64,000 nt of DNA from Microbacterium galbinum (lineage in GTDB: Bacteria; Actinomycetota; Actinomycetes; Actinomycetales; Microbacteriaceae). Of this stretch, positions 8,904 through 17,428 are shown in pieces. The notes under the pieces were generated by a model. It saw nothing but the letters and a program-made list of their open reading frames with translations, did not search any database and was not told the origin of the DNA. The stretch spans positions 186,001 to 250,000 of the forward strand of contig NZ_CP078077.1 in the NCBI RefSeq assembly GCF_023101185.1. The letters are read 5' to 3'. Position 1 is the stretch's first letter, and each line of letters begins with the position of its first letter. The translations under genes and the position numbers were made by a program.

Positions 8904-9175
8904 CCGTTTCACGCACCGTTCGGATCGGCTCCTCCCACGGGCTGCACGCGCGCCCCGCGAAGCTCTTCGCGCAGGCCGCCAAGGAGGCGGGTATCCCCGT
9001 CACGATCGCCAAGGACTCCGGCAAGGCCGTCAACGCGGCCAGCATCCTCGGGGTCATCGCCCTGGCGATCGAGCACGGCGACTACGTCACCCTCACGGCC
9101 GACGGCGACAGTGCGGAGGGTGTGCTCGACACGCTCACCGAACTGCTGACCACCGACCACGACCAGGAATCCTGA
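8900..9175 (+). CDS. ptsH: Phosphocarrier protein HPr
   Basis: 91 residues. Carries phosphate from enzyme I to the sugar-specific EIIA domains. Canonical GLHARPAKLF motif with the active histidine at residue 16, and the Ser46 region KAVNAASILGVIAL with the serine at residue 48. It overlaps the EIIB gene upstream and the ptsI gene downstream (ATGA and TGATG junctions), so the three are translationally coupled. A frame open back to 8441 is a shadow of the EIIB gene. Confidence 0.95.
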   Translation: MTVSRTVRIGSSHGLHARPAKLFAQAAKEAGIPVTIAKDSGKAVNAASILGVIALAIEHGDYVTLTADGDSAEGVLDTLTELLTTDHDQES

Positions 9176-10860
9176 TGAGCGAGCTGCGCGGAGTCGGCAT
9201 CGGGCTCGGCGTCGCGCAGGGCCCGGTCGTGCGCATGACCGAGGCGCTGCCCGCGCCCGACCAGACGCCCAGCACCGTCGGCGCCGAGGCGGAGCGCGCC
9301 CGCGTGCGCGAGGCCGTCGCGGTCGTCGCCCAGGAGCTCACCGCCCGCGGCGAGGCGGCGGGCGGGTCGGCCCAGGAGGTGCTCGAAGCCCAGGCGATGA
9401 TCGCCGAGGACCCGACGCTCCAGGACGAGGTCGACGAGCGCATCGACGCCGGCTCCACCGCCGAGTGGGCCGTGCACGACGCCTTCGCGGGATTCAAGGC
9501 CACGCTCGAGGCCGTGGGCGGCTATCTCGGCGAACGCGCCGCCGACCTCGACGACATCGCCCAGCGGGTGCTCGCCCGCCTGCGCGGCGTCGAGGCGCCC
9601 GGTGTGCCGAACCCGGGGCATCCGTTCGTCCTGGTGGCGCGCGATCTCGCGCCCGCCGACACCGCACTGCTCGATCTCGACCAGGTACTCGCGCTCATCA
9701 CGAGCGATGGCGGCCCCACCTCGCACACCGCGATCCTCGCGCGTGAGAAGGGCATCGTCGCTATCGTCGGAGCGACCGAGGCCGCGAGGCTCGCGACCGG
9801 CACGACGGTCATCGTCGACGCCGCGGCGGGCATCGTCACCGCCGATCCCGCACAGGACGCCCTCGACCGCGCCGCCCAGCGCGCCGCGGAGCGCGCCTCC
9901 GCCGACGCCGCACCCGCGACGCCGGGAGCGCTGGCCGACGGCACCGCGATCCCGCTGCTGGCGAACCTCGGCAAGCCCGCGGATGCCGCGGACGCCGTCG
10001 AGCGCGGCGCCGAGGGCGTGGGGCTCTTCCGCACCGAGTTCCTGTTCCTCTCGGCCACGCAGGCGCCCACGATCGCTCAGCAGCGCGAGTCGTACCGCGA
10101 GCTGCTCGCCGCGTTCCCGGGCAAGAAGGTCGTCGTGCGCATGCTCGACGCGGGCGCCGACAAGCCCCTCGCCTTCCTCAACGACGCCCACGAGGAGAAC
10201 CCGGCACTCGGGCTCCGGGGCCTGCGCTCCCTGCGCGCGAGCGAGGACATCCTGCGCGAGCAGCTCACGGCCCTCGCCGAGGCGGATGCCGCCACCTCCG
10301 CCGACCTGTGGGTCATGGCGCCGATGGTCACGACCGTCGAGGAGACCGCGTACTTCACCGGCCTCGCCCGCGAATACGGGCTGAAGACCGCCGGCGTCAT
10401 GGTCGAGGTTCCGGCGAGCGCGCTGCTCGCCGACCGGGTGCTCGCGCACGCGGACTTCGCCTCGATCGGCACCAACGACCTGACGCAGTACACGATGGCG
10501 GCCGATCGCCTGCTCGGATCGGTCGCGAGCTTCCAGGACCCCTGGCACCCCGCGGTCCTGCGCCTCGTGCGCGAGGTCGGGGCCGCAGGTTCTCGCCTGG
10601 GCAAGCCCGTCGGCATCTGCGGCGAGGCCGCCGCCGATCCCCTCCTCGCCGTCGTGCTCGTGGGCCTCGGCGCCACGAGCCTCTCGATGGCTCCCGCAGC
10701 GCTGGCGGACGTCCGCCACGCGCTCTCCGAACGCACGCTCGACGAGGCCCGTAACCTCGCCGAGCTCGCACTGGCGGCGGACGACGCCGCCGGTGCACGC
10801 CTGGCCGTGGTGGAAGCATCCACGGCCCTCCCTCCTCACCAGAAAGAGACGACATCATGA
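9175..10860 (+). CDS. ptsI: PTS enzyme I (phosphoenolpyruvate-protein phosphotransferase)
   Basis: 561 residues. Autophosphorylates from phosphoenolpyruvate and passes the phosphate to HPr. An N-terminal HPr-binding helical part leads to the swivelling phosphohistidine domain (GGPTSHTAILAREKGI, catalytic histidine at residue 184). The C-terminal PEP-binding barrel contains GVGLFRTEFLFL, NPALGLRGLRSL, SIGTNDLTQYTMAADR and the catalytic cysteine segment VGICGEAAADP. The ATG at 9175 shares its A with the ptsH stop. Its location inside the mannitol operon suggests that the general PTS proteins are made on demand with the sugar-specific ones. Confidence 0.96.
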   Translation: MSELRGVGIGLGVAQGPVVRMTEALPAPDQTPSTVGAEAERARVREAVAVVAQELTARGEAAGGSAQEVLEAQAMIAEDPTLQDEVDERIDAGSTAEWAVHDAFAGFKATLEAVGGYLGERAADLDDIAQRVLARLRGVEAPGVPNPGHPFVLVARDLAPADTALLDLDQVLALITSDGGPTSHTAILAREKGIVAIVGATEAARLATGTTVIVDAAAGIVTADPAQDALDRAAQRAAERASADAAPATPGALADGTAIPLLANLGKPADAADAVERGAEGVGLFRTEFLFLSATQAPTIAQQRESYRELLAAFPGKKVVVRMLDAGADKPLAFLNDAHEENPALGLRGLRSLRASEDILREQLTALAEADAATSADLWVMAPMVTTVEETAYFTGLAREYGLKTAGVMVEVPASALLADRVLAHADFASIGTNDLTQYTMAADRLLGSVASFQDPWHPAVLRLVREVGAAGSRLGKPVGICGEAAADPLLAVVLVGLGATSLSMAPAALADVRHALSERTLDEARNLAELALAADDAAGARLAVVEASTALPPHQKETTS

Positions 10861-12473
10861 CGACGACGTCACCAGCCCCCGCGAAGGCGAACGGGCTCCG
10901 AACGGGCGTGCAGCGTTTCGGCACGTTCCTCTCCGGCATGATCATGCCCAATATCGCGGCGTTCATCGCGTGGGGCTTCATCACCATGCTGTTCATCCCG
11001 GCCGGGTTCTTCGGCGCCAAGAGCCCCTTCGGCTGGCACTGGGCTCCGGTGGCCGAGATCATCGGCGGCGGCGGAGACTCCGCCGTCATCGGATGGCAGG
11101 GGGCCATGACGGCGGTCGCCGAGGGCGCCGACGGCAACATCTTCGCCTACGTCGGTCTGGTCGGACCGATGGTCACGTACCTTCTGCCGCTCCTCATCGC
11201 TAACACCGCGGGCCGCATGGTCTACGGCGAGCGCGGTGGCGTCGTGGCGACCATCGCCACCATGGGTGTCATCGTCGGAACCAACATCCCGATGTTCCTC
11301 GGCGCGATGATCATGGGCCCGATCGCGGCCTGGATCACGAAGCAGATGGACAAGCTGTGGGACGGCAAGATCCGCCCCGGCTTCGAGATGCTCGTCAACA
11401 ACTTCTCGGCCGGAATCCTCGGCATGATCCTCGCGATCGTCGGCTTCTTCGCCTTCGGCCCGGTCATGCTCGGCATCAGCGCCGTGCTCGGCGCGGCGGT
11501 CGACTGGCTCGTCTCGCTCAACCTGCTGCCCCTGGTCTCGATCATCGTCGAGCCGGCGAAGGTGCTGTTCCTCAACAACGCCATCAACCACGGCGTCTTC
11601 ACCCCGCTCGGCATCGAGCAGGCCGCCGAAACGGGCAAGTCGATCCTCTTCCTCATCGAGGCGAACCCCGGCCCCGGCCTCGGTCTGCTGCTCGCCTTCA
11701 CCTTCTTCGGTGTCGGCGCGGCGAAGGCCTCGGCTCCGGGCGCGGCCGTCATCCAGTTCTTCGGTGGTATCCACGAGATCTACTTCCCGTACGCGCTCAG
11801 CAAGCCGACCACCATCCTCGCCCTCATCGCGGGTGGCGCGGCCGGTGTCACGACGAACATGCTCCTCGGCGGCGGTCTCGGCTTCCCGGCCGCACCGGGA
11901 AGCATCATCGCCGTCACCGCCGGAGCGATCGGCTCGGGCGTCGGCAACCTCGTCGTCGTCTACCTGTCGGTGCTCATCGCCGCGGCCGTGACCTTCCTCA
12001 TCACGGCCGTCATCCTGCGGGCCTCCCGCAGGCGCGACCTCGAGGCAGAGGGCGACACCTTCGGCGCCGCGATCGCACAGACCGAGGCCAACAAGGGCAA
12101 GTCCTCCGCTGCGATGGACGCGCTGCGCACCTCGAGCGGCGCAGCCGCCGGTGGCACGGCCGTCGCGACCGATCGCCGCATCGAGAACGTCGTGTTCGCG
12201 TGCGACGCCGGTATGGGCTCCTCCGCCATGGGCGCGAGCGTCCTGCGCAACAAGTTCAAGAAGGCGGGCGTCGAGGGCGTCACGGTCACCAACCAGGCGA
12301 TCGCGAACCTCGACGGAACGGCCGATCTCGTGATCACGCAGCAGCAGCTGACCGATCGCGCGAAGGCCCAGTCGCCGAACTCCCTGCACGTATCGGTCGA
12401 CAACTTCATGAATTCTCCGAAGTATGAAGAGGTCGTCGAGATGGTGCGCGCCCAGCGCGACACCGACGCGTGA
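10857..12473 (+). CDS. mtlA: Mannitol-specific PTS permease EIICB
   Basis: 538 residues. Membrane EIIC domain (about 1-340) with the family landmarks GMIMPNIAAFIAWGF, NNAINHGVFTPLG and GGIHEIYFPYAL, the last carrying the conserved GIHE substrate loop. A linker is followed by the EIIB domain with the phosphocysteine Cys449 in FACDAGMGSSAMGA. The EIIA domain is encoded separately 63 bp downstream. The start overlaps the ptsI stop by ATGA. Takes up mannitol with concomitant 1-phosphorylation; the mannitol specificity is supported by mtlF and mtlD in the same operon. Confidence 0.95.
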   Translation: MTTTSPAPAKANGLRTGVQRFGTFLSGMIMPNIAAFIAWGFITMLFIPAGFFGAKSPFGWHWAPVAEIIGGGGDSAVIGWQGAMTAVAEGADGNIFAYVGLVGPMVTYLLPLLIANTAGRMVYGERGGVVATIATMGVIVGTNIPMFLGAMIMGPIAAWITKQMDKLWDGKIRPGFEMLVNNFSAGILGMILAIVGFFAFGPVMLGISAVLGAAVDWLVSLNLLPLVSIIVEPAKVLFLNNAINHGVFTPLGIEQAAETGKSILFLIEANPGPGLGLLLAFTFFGVGAAKASAPGAAVIQFFGGIHEIYFPYALSKPTTILALIAGGAAGVTTNMLLGGGLGFPAAPGSIIAVTAGAIGSGVGNLVVVYLSVLIAAAVTFLITAVILRASRRRDLEAEGDTFGAAIAQTEANKGKSSAAMDALRTSSGAAAGGTAVATDRRIENVVFACDAGMGSSAMGASVLRNKFKKAGVEGVTVTNQAIANLDGTADLVITQQQLTDRAKAQSPNSLHVSVDNFMNSPKYEEVVEMVRAQRDTDA

Positions 12474-12479
12474 CACACC

Positions 12480-12513
12480 CCGGTGGGCGGATGCTGCGGC
12501 ATCCGCCCACCGG
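12480..12513 (+). terminator. Intra-operon hairpin between mtlA and mtlF
   Basis: Perfect 14-bp stem (ccggtgggcggatg with catccgcccaccgg) and 6-nt loop, with no T-tract, in the only sizeable gap of the operon. It may protect the upstream mRNA or reduce readthrough, setting the ratio of mtlA to mtlF. Confidence 0.6.
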
Positions 12514-12536
12514 ACCATTCTCAGAAAGGAATCATC

Positions 12537-12971
12537 ATGAGCGTTCTCACCCTCGACCAGATCCGGATCCACCCGGGATCGGCGACGCAGGAGGAGGCCC
12601 TGCAGGAGGCGACCGACATCCTGGTCTCGGTGGGCGCCGTGACCCCGGCCTACGTCGACGCGATGCGTCAGCGCGAGGAGACGGTCTCGACCTTCATGGG
12701 CAACGGTCTCGCGATCCCGCACGGCACCAACGAGACCAAGGACGCGATCCTCGCCTCGGCCCTCTCCGTCGTGCGCTACGACGGCGGCGTGGACTGGGCG
12801 GGCGAGCCGGCGACGTTCGTGATCGGCATCGCCGGACGCGGTGACGAGCACCTCGAGATCCTCTCGCAGATCGCGATCCTGTTCTCCGACGAGGACGACG
12901 TCGCGAAGCTGACGGCGGCGCAGACCCCCGACGAGCTCTTCGCCCTGCTCTCGGCGGTGAACGAGGGATGA
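12537..12971 (+). CDS. mtlF: Mannitol PTS EIIA component
   Basis: 144 residues of the fructose/mannitol EIIA family. The active-site histidine is residue 62 in NGLAIPHGTNE. It receives phosphate from HPr and passes it to the EIIB domain of MtlA. The ATG at 12537 follows agaaagga by a good distance. The frame opens earlier (12483), but that part is the hairpin region. The gene overlaps mtlD by ATGA. Confidence 0.95.
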   Translation: MSVLTLDQIRIHPGSATQEEALQEATDILVSVGAVTPAYVDAMRQREETVSTFMGNGLAIPHGTNETKDAILASALSVVRYDGGVDWAGEPATFVIGIAGRGDEHLEILSQIAILFSDEDDVAKLTAAQTPDELFALLSAVNEG

Positions 12972-14125
12972 AGGCCGTCCAGTTCGGCGCCGGCAACATC
13001 GGCCGCGGGTTCGTGGGCCTCCTGCTCCACGAGGGCGGCTACGAGGTCGTCTTCTCCGATGTGGCGGATGCGCTCGTCGATGCGATCAACGCCGTCGACG
13101 CGTACACGGTGCACGAGGTCGGGCCGGGAGGCGTCGACCGCACCGTGACCGGGTTCCGGGCCGTCAACAGCAAGACTGATCCGGATGCCGCGGCCGAGGA
13201 GGTCGCCACGGCCGACGTTGTGACCTGCGCGGTCGGCCCGACCGTCCTGCGCTTCATCGCGCCGACGATCGTCGCGGGTCTCACCCGCCGCTCCCCCGAC
13301 GCCGCGCCGCTGGTGATCATGGCGTGCGAGAACGCGATCGGCGCGACCGATCTGCTCCGCGCCGAGATCGAGAGCGTCGCCGGCGCCGACGCGCGCGAGC
13401 TGCTCGCGAAGGCCGTGTTCGCGAACACCGCCGTCGACCGCATCGTCCCGGCCCAGCCCGAGGGTGCGGGCGTCGACGTCACGGTCGAGCCGTACTTCGA
13501 GTGGACGATCGAGCAGGGCCCGTTCGGCGGCTCGCTGCCGAGCATCCCCCGCGCGCACTTCGTCTACGAACTCGCCCCGTACATCGAGCGCAAGCTGTTC
13601 ACCGTCAACACCGGTCACGCGGCCACCGCGTACTTCGGCGCCCGCGCCGGCATCGACCGGATCTCCGACGCCCTCGCCGATCCGCAGATCGCCGCGGCGG
13701 TCGGCGCGGCCCTCGAGGAGACCTCGGCGGTGCTCGCCGCGACCCACGGGCTCGACCCGGCCGATCTGGCCGAGTACCGCGCGACCATCCTCGAGCGCTT
13801 CCGCAATCCGGCGCTCGTCGACACCGTGCAGCGCGTCGGACGCCAGCCGCTGCGAAAGATCTCGCGGCACGAGCGGTTCATCGGACCGGCCGCCGCCGCC
13901 GCCGAGCACGGCCTGTCGACGGACGCGCTCGTGGCGGCCATCGCCGCGACCCTCGAGTTCGAGGATGCCGAGGACACCCAGGCCGTCGAGCTGCGCCAGC
14001 TGCTCGGCACGCTGGACGCGCAGACGTTCACGACGCGCACGACGGGGCTGGAGCCGCAGCATCCGCTCTTCGCCGCCGTCGAGGCGGTCGTGGCCGCCCG
14101 ACAGGACGCTCTCCGCGCCGCCTGA
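12968..14125 (+). CDS. mtlD: Mannitol-1-phosphate 5-dehydrogenase
   Basis: 385 residues, the normal length of the family. Oxidises mannitol-1-phosphate to fructose-6-phosphate with NAD. The protein begins with the nucleotide-binding loop MKAVQFGAGNIGRGFVG. Later come FANTAVDRIVP and ERKLFTVNTGHAATAYFG, which includes the NTGHA catalytic region of long-chain polyol dehydrogenases. It is the last gene of the mannitol operon and is followed by a strong terminator. Confidence 0.96.
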   Translation: MKAVQFGAGNIGRGFVGLLLHEGGYEVVFSDVADALVDAINAVDAYTVHEVGPGGVDRTVTGFRAVNSKTDPDAAAEEVATADVVTCAVGPTVLRFIAPTIVAGLTRRSPDAAPLVIMACENAIGATDLLRAEIESVAGADARELLAKAVFANTAVDRIVPAQPEGAGVDVTVEPYFEWTIEQGPFGGSLPSIPRAHFVYELAPYIERKLFTVNTGHAATAYFGARAGIDRISDALADPQIAAAVGAALEETSAVLAATHGLDPADLAEYRATILERFRNPALVDTVQRVGRQPLRKISRHERFIGPAAAAAEHGLSTDALVAAIAATLEFEDAEDTQAVELRQLLGTLDAQTFTTRTTGLEPQHPLFAAVEAVVAARQDALRAA

Positions 14126-14140
14126 CCCATCGATCGCGGA

Positions 14141-14181
14141 CGCCCCCGCACCCCGATACGATCGGGGTGCGGGGGCGTTTT
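14141..14181 (+). terminator. Rho-independent terminator of the mannitol operon
   Basis: Perfect 17-bp stem (cgcccccgcaccccgat with its complement), 3-nt loop acg, followed by TTTT at 14178-14181. It lies 16 bp after the mtlD stop. Confidence 0.92.
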
Positions 14182-14206
14182 CGGTACACGGACGTGCGGG
14201 GGCAAC

Positions 14207-15502
14207 ATGGACACCTATGCCGTGATCGGCGCGGGACCGTCGGGCCTGGCCGCCGTCCGCGCTCTGCGGAAGCGCGGCATCCCCGTCGACGGCTACGAGG
14301 CCTCGCACGGCGTCGGCGGCCTCTGGGACATCTCCAATCCGCGCAGCACGATGTACGAGTCGGCGCACCTCATCTCGTCGCGCACGACGACCGAGTTCCG
14401 CGAGTTCCCGATGCGATCGACGGTCGACTATCCGGGGCACGCGGCGCTGCTCGAGTACTTCCGGGAGTACGCCGATCACTTCGGTCTCACCGAGCTCTTC
14501 CGCTTCGACACGCGCGTCACCCGGCTCGCCCCCCGCGACGACGGCGGTTGGGACCTGACGAGCGTCGGCCCGGACGGCAAGCACACGCACCGCTACGCCG
14601 GCGTCGTGCTCGCGAACGGCACGCTCGCCGAGCCGAACGTCCCCACCTTCCCGGGCGACTTCACCGGCGAGGTGCTGCACACGAGCGCCTACTCCTCCCC
14701 CGCGCAGCTCGCGGGACGCCGGGTGCTCATCATCGGCGCCGGCAATTCGGGCTGCGACATCGCAGTGGATGCCGTGCATCACGCCGACGCGATCGACATG
14801 AGCGTGCGTCGCGGCTACTACTTCGTTCCGCGCTACCTCTTCGGTCGCCCGAGCGACACCCTGAACCAGGGCCGTCCGCTGCCCGCCCGGCTCAAGCAGG
14901 CCGTCGACTCCCGCGTGCTGCGCGCCTTCACCGGCGACCCCGTGCGGTTCGGCTTCCCGAAGCCCGACTACCGCATCTACGAGTCGCATCCGATCGTGAA
15001 CACCATGGTGCTCAATCACCTCGGCCAGGGCGATCTGCGCGTCCGGCCCGACGTCGACCGCTTCGACGGCTCGACCGTGCACTTCCGCGACGGATCGTCC
15101 GGCGAGTACGACCTGGTGCTCCTCGCGACCGGCTATCGACTCGACTATCCGTTCGTCGACCCCGCGTACCTGAACTGGCGCGGCGCCTCCCCCCGGCTTT
15201 TCCTGCACGTGTTCCCGTCGTCGTTCAACGGGCTGTTCGTGATGGGCATGATCGAGGCATCCGGGATCGGCTGGCAGGGCCGCTACGAGCAGGCGGAGCT
15301 CCTCGCCGCGTATCTCGACGCGGCCGAGCGGGACCCGGCCCGCGCGGCGCGGTTCCGCGCGAGGGTGACCGGCTCCGCCTGGCCCGACCTCACCGGCGGG
15401 TATCACTACCTGGGCCTCGACCGCATGGCCTACTACGTCAACAAGGACGCCTACCGCGGCGCTGTCCGGCGCGAGCAGCAGGCTCTCGCGCAGCCCGCGT
15501 GA
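14207..15502 (+). CDS. Flavin-containing monooxygenase-like protein
   Basis: 431 residues. FAD-binding loop GAGPSG at residues 8-13, NADPH-binding loop GAGNSG at 177-182, and the FMO fingerprint FxGxxxHxxxY at residues 152-162 (FTGEVLHTSAY), all intact. An LLATGYRLDYPF segment matches the family ATGY motif. FMO-type enzymes use NADPH and O2 to oxygenate soft nucleophiles (N or S) or act as Baeyer-Villiger enzymes. The substrate is unknown and the neighbours give no clue. The gene stands alone between the mannitol operon terminator and a hydrolase gene. Confidence 0.82.
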   Translation: MDTYAVIGAGPSGLAAVRALRKRGIPVDGYEASHGVGGLWDISNPRSTMYESAHLISSRTTTEFREFPMRSTVDYPGHAALLEYFREYADHFGLTELFRFDTRVTRLAPRDDGGWDLTSVGPDGKHTHRYAGVVLANGTLAEPNVPTFPGDFTGEVLHTSAYSSPAQLAGRRVLIIGAGNSGCDIAVDAVHHADAIDMSVRRGYYFVPRYLFGRPSDTLNQGRPLPARLKQAVDSRVLRAFTGDPVRFGFPKPDYRIYESHPIVNTMVLNHLGQGDLRVRPDVDRFDGSTVHFRDGSSGEYDLVLLATGYRLDYPFVDPAYLNWRGASPRLFLHVFPSSFNGLFVMGMIEASGIGWQGRYEQAELLAAYLDAAERDPARAARFRARVTGSAWPDLTGGYHYLGLDRMAYYVNKDAYRGAVRREQQALAQPA

Positions 15503-15527
15503 GCGGTGCTGTCCCCGGCATCGCGCG

Positions 15528-15533
15528 TACCCT
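15528..15533 (+). promoter_or_regulatory. -10 element, leaderless promoter of the hydrolase gene
   Basis: TACCCT, 6 nt, then the GTG at 15540. It supports the GTG start. Confidence 0.5.
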
Positions 15534-15539
15534 GGAGAG

Positions 15540-16298
15540 GTGCAGAAGAAGCGTGGCCGGCGCGTCCTGAAGTGGACGCTGTGGAGCATCCTGATCCTCG
15601 TCCTCCTCGGCGCCGGCGGCATCGTCGCCTGGAGCCAGATCGGTGTGATGGGGGCGGAGAAGGCACCCCTCGCCGCCGTGCGCGAGAACCCCGCGATCAC
15701 GGTCGACGACGCGGAGCAGGGCATCGTCCTGGCGCCCGCCGACGGGGATTCCGAGATCGGTCTCGTCTTCGTGCCGGGCGCGAAGGTCGACCCCTGGGCG
15801 TACGCCGCGATCCTGCAGGGCGTCGCCGAGGGGGGCGTCACGGTCGTGATCACGCGGCCCTGGTTGAACCTCGCGTTCTTCGACCCGCGCCCCCTCGACT
15901 CCTTCACCTCCGCCGCACCCGACGTCGACGTGTGGGCCGTGGGCGGCCACTCCCTGGGCGGCGTGCGCGCCTGCCAGCTCGCGGCGGATGCCGACGCCCT
16001 CGTGCTCTTCGGCTCGTACTGCGCCAACGATCTGTCCGGCACCGATCTCGCGGTGCTCAGCCTCGCCGGCTCCGAGGACGGCCTCTCGACACCGGCGAAG
16101 ATCTCGGATGCGCGCGGCAACCTGCCCGCGGACGCCGACCTCGTCGAGATCGACGGCGCCTCGCACGCCTCGTTCGGCGACTACGGGCCGCAGGCCGGCG
16201 ACGGCACGCCGTCGATCTCCGACGACGAGATGCACGCCACGGTCACCGAACTCCTCGGTGCGTTCCTCTCCGAGGACGCGCTGGCTGCCGCAGGCTGA
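15540..16298 (+). CDS. Membrane-anchored alpha/beta hydrolase
   Basis: 252 residues, GTG start. A basic N-terminus (QKKRGRRVLK) and one hydrophobic segment (about residues 11-30, WTLWSILILVLLGAGGIVAW) form an uncleaved anchor or signal with the rest outside. The alpha/beta-hydrolase core has the nucleophile elbow GGHSLGG with Ser138, a late aspartate region and a terminal DGASHASFGDYG histidine loop. It resembles the small hydrolases annotated as alpha/beta hydrolase-5 type (dienelactone-hydrolase-like). The substrate is unknown. It ends 10 bp before the convergent deacetylase gene. Confidence 0.78.
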   Translation: MQKKRGRRVLKWTLWSILILVLLGAGGIVAWSQIGVMGAEKAPLAAVRENPAITVDDAEQGIVLAPADGDSEIGLVFVPGAKVDPWAYAAILQGVAEGGVTVVITRPWLNLAFFDPRPLDSFTSAAPDVDVWAVGGHSLGGVRACQLAADADALVLFGSYCANDLSGTDLAVLSLAGSEDGLSTPAKISDARGNLPADADLVEIDGASHASFGDYGPQAGDGTPSISDDEMHATVTELLGAFLSEDALAAAG

Positions 16299-16307
16299 GC
16301 GCGGGGG

Positions 16308-17426
16308 TCAGCCGATCCGCGAGATCAGCGACTCGAGGCCCATGCCGTAGTCGATGCGCACGACCGGCAGCGCCAGCTTGTCGGTGCCGATCTCGACGTA
16401 ACCCGGCTCGATGGTGCGGGCCATCTCGAAGCCGGCCTGCGTCACGCCCTGTTTCGCCGTGTCGTTGTAGTGCCCGAACGGGTAGGCGATGACCTCGCGC
16501 ACGCCCAGCACGTCGCCGGAGGTGTTGAGGTCGGCGGCGATCTCGTCGGCGGTCCAGTTCTCCATCCGGCCCCGACCGTTGGCACCGGCCTGGTGCATGT
16601 CGTGCGTGTGCGAGCGGCGCAGCACGTACGGCGACGGCGGCGGGTCCTGCCGGTAGGCGGTGATCATGAACGACGTCGAGAGCAGCTTGTACTTGTCGAC
16701 GACCGGCACGGCGAGGTCGAACCACGTCTGGTCGGCGTCGTCATCGGTGATGATGACGGAGCGCGCGGGAAGCGACAGCCGGCCGTCGATGAACGCACTC
16801 AGCTCGTCCCACGTGGGCAGGTAGAACCCGGTCGTCGCGATGTGGTTCATCTGCGCGTCGAAGTCGCCGATGTAGGCGTAGTTGCCCCGCAGCCACCCGG
16901 ACTCCCCCTCGGGGTTCGGGGTGAACTGGTGGTACATGAGGATCGGCACCTGCACATCGGCCGCCGTGTTCGCCTCGGGCGTCGTCCACGCGCCGAACAG
17001 CTCGACCTCGGCATCCGTGCAGACGACCGCGTCCGCCCCGTTGACGCGCGCCGCGACGTTCTGGGCCGCCGCATCGTCGGCCGTGGCGTACCACCCGGCG
17101 AACACGCGACCGTCCTGCGCCGGGATCGGCAGGTACTGGTAGAGCGCGCCCTGCGACTGCACCTGCATGTCGAGCTCGATGCCCTCGCCCGTGAACGACA
17201 CGGCGCACCCGTTCGGATCACCGGAGTCGGCGACGAGCTGCTGCGCCGCGGTCAGCGGGCGCTCGATCGGCGTCGCCTCGACCCGCGGGACGGCCTCCGG
17301 CTCGCGATTCATCCACGTGAAGGCGGCAGCGGCACCACCCGCCACGACCACCACGGCGACGACCGCGCCGATCCAGATCCCCCGGCGTCTGCACCGTGCC
17401 CGCGAACGGCTCCCCCGAGTCGTCAT
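16308..17426 (-). CDS. Extracytoplasmic polysaccharide deacetylase (NodB-like)
   Basis: 372 residues. A basic leader and one membrane segment (about 17-38) precede a roughly 130-residue linker domain and a C-terminal NodB-type deacetylase domain. Visible deacetylase motifs are VPILMYHQF at the domain entry, ITDDDADQTW at motif 1 and RSHTHDMH at motif 2 (H-S/T-x-x-x-H zinc ligands). Motif 1 normally reads TFDDG; here it is TDDDA, a slight departure that keeps two aspartates. Such enzymes remove acetyl groups from cell-wall or capsular sugars. It starts 2 bp after the adenosine deaminase stop, so it is probably co-transcribed with the salvage genes although functionally unrelated. Confidence 0.82.
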   Translation of the reverse strand: MTTRGSRSRARCRRRGIWIGAVVAVVVVAGGAAAAFTWMNREPEAVPRVEATPIERPLTAAQQLVADSGDPNGCAVSFTGEGIELDMQVQSQGALYQYLPIPAQDGRVFAGWYATADDAAAQNVAARVNGADAVVCTDAEVELFGAWTTPEANTAADVQVPILMYHQFTPNPEGESGWLRGNYAYIGDFDAQMNHIATTGFYLPTWDELSAFIDGRLSLPARSVIITDDDADQTWFDLAVPVVDKYKLLSTSFMITAYRQDPPPSPYVLRRSHTHDMHQAGANGRGRMENWTADEIAADLNTSGDVLGVREVIAYPFGHYNDTAKQGVTQAGFEMARTIEPGYVEIGTDKLALPVVRIDYGMGLESLISRIG

Positions 17427-17428
17427 GG

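Noticed and set aside
12776..16120. Very long open frame (over 1,100 codons) on the minus strand
   Set aside because: It is antisense to mtlF, mtlD, the monooxygenase and the hydrolase, all of which have clear family motifs. Long shadow frames are expected at this GC content. The translation is Arg/Asp/Gly-rich with no domain.
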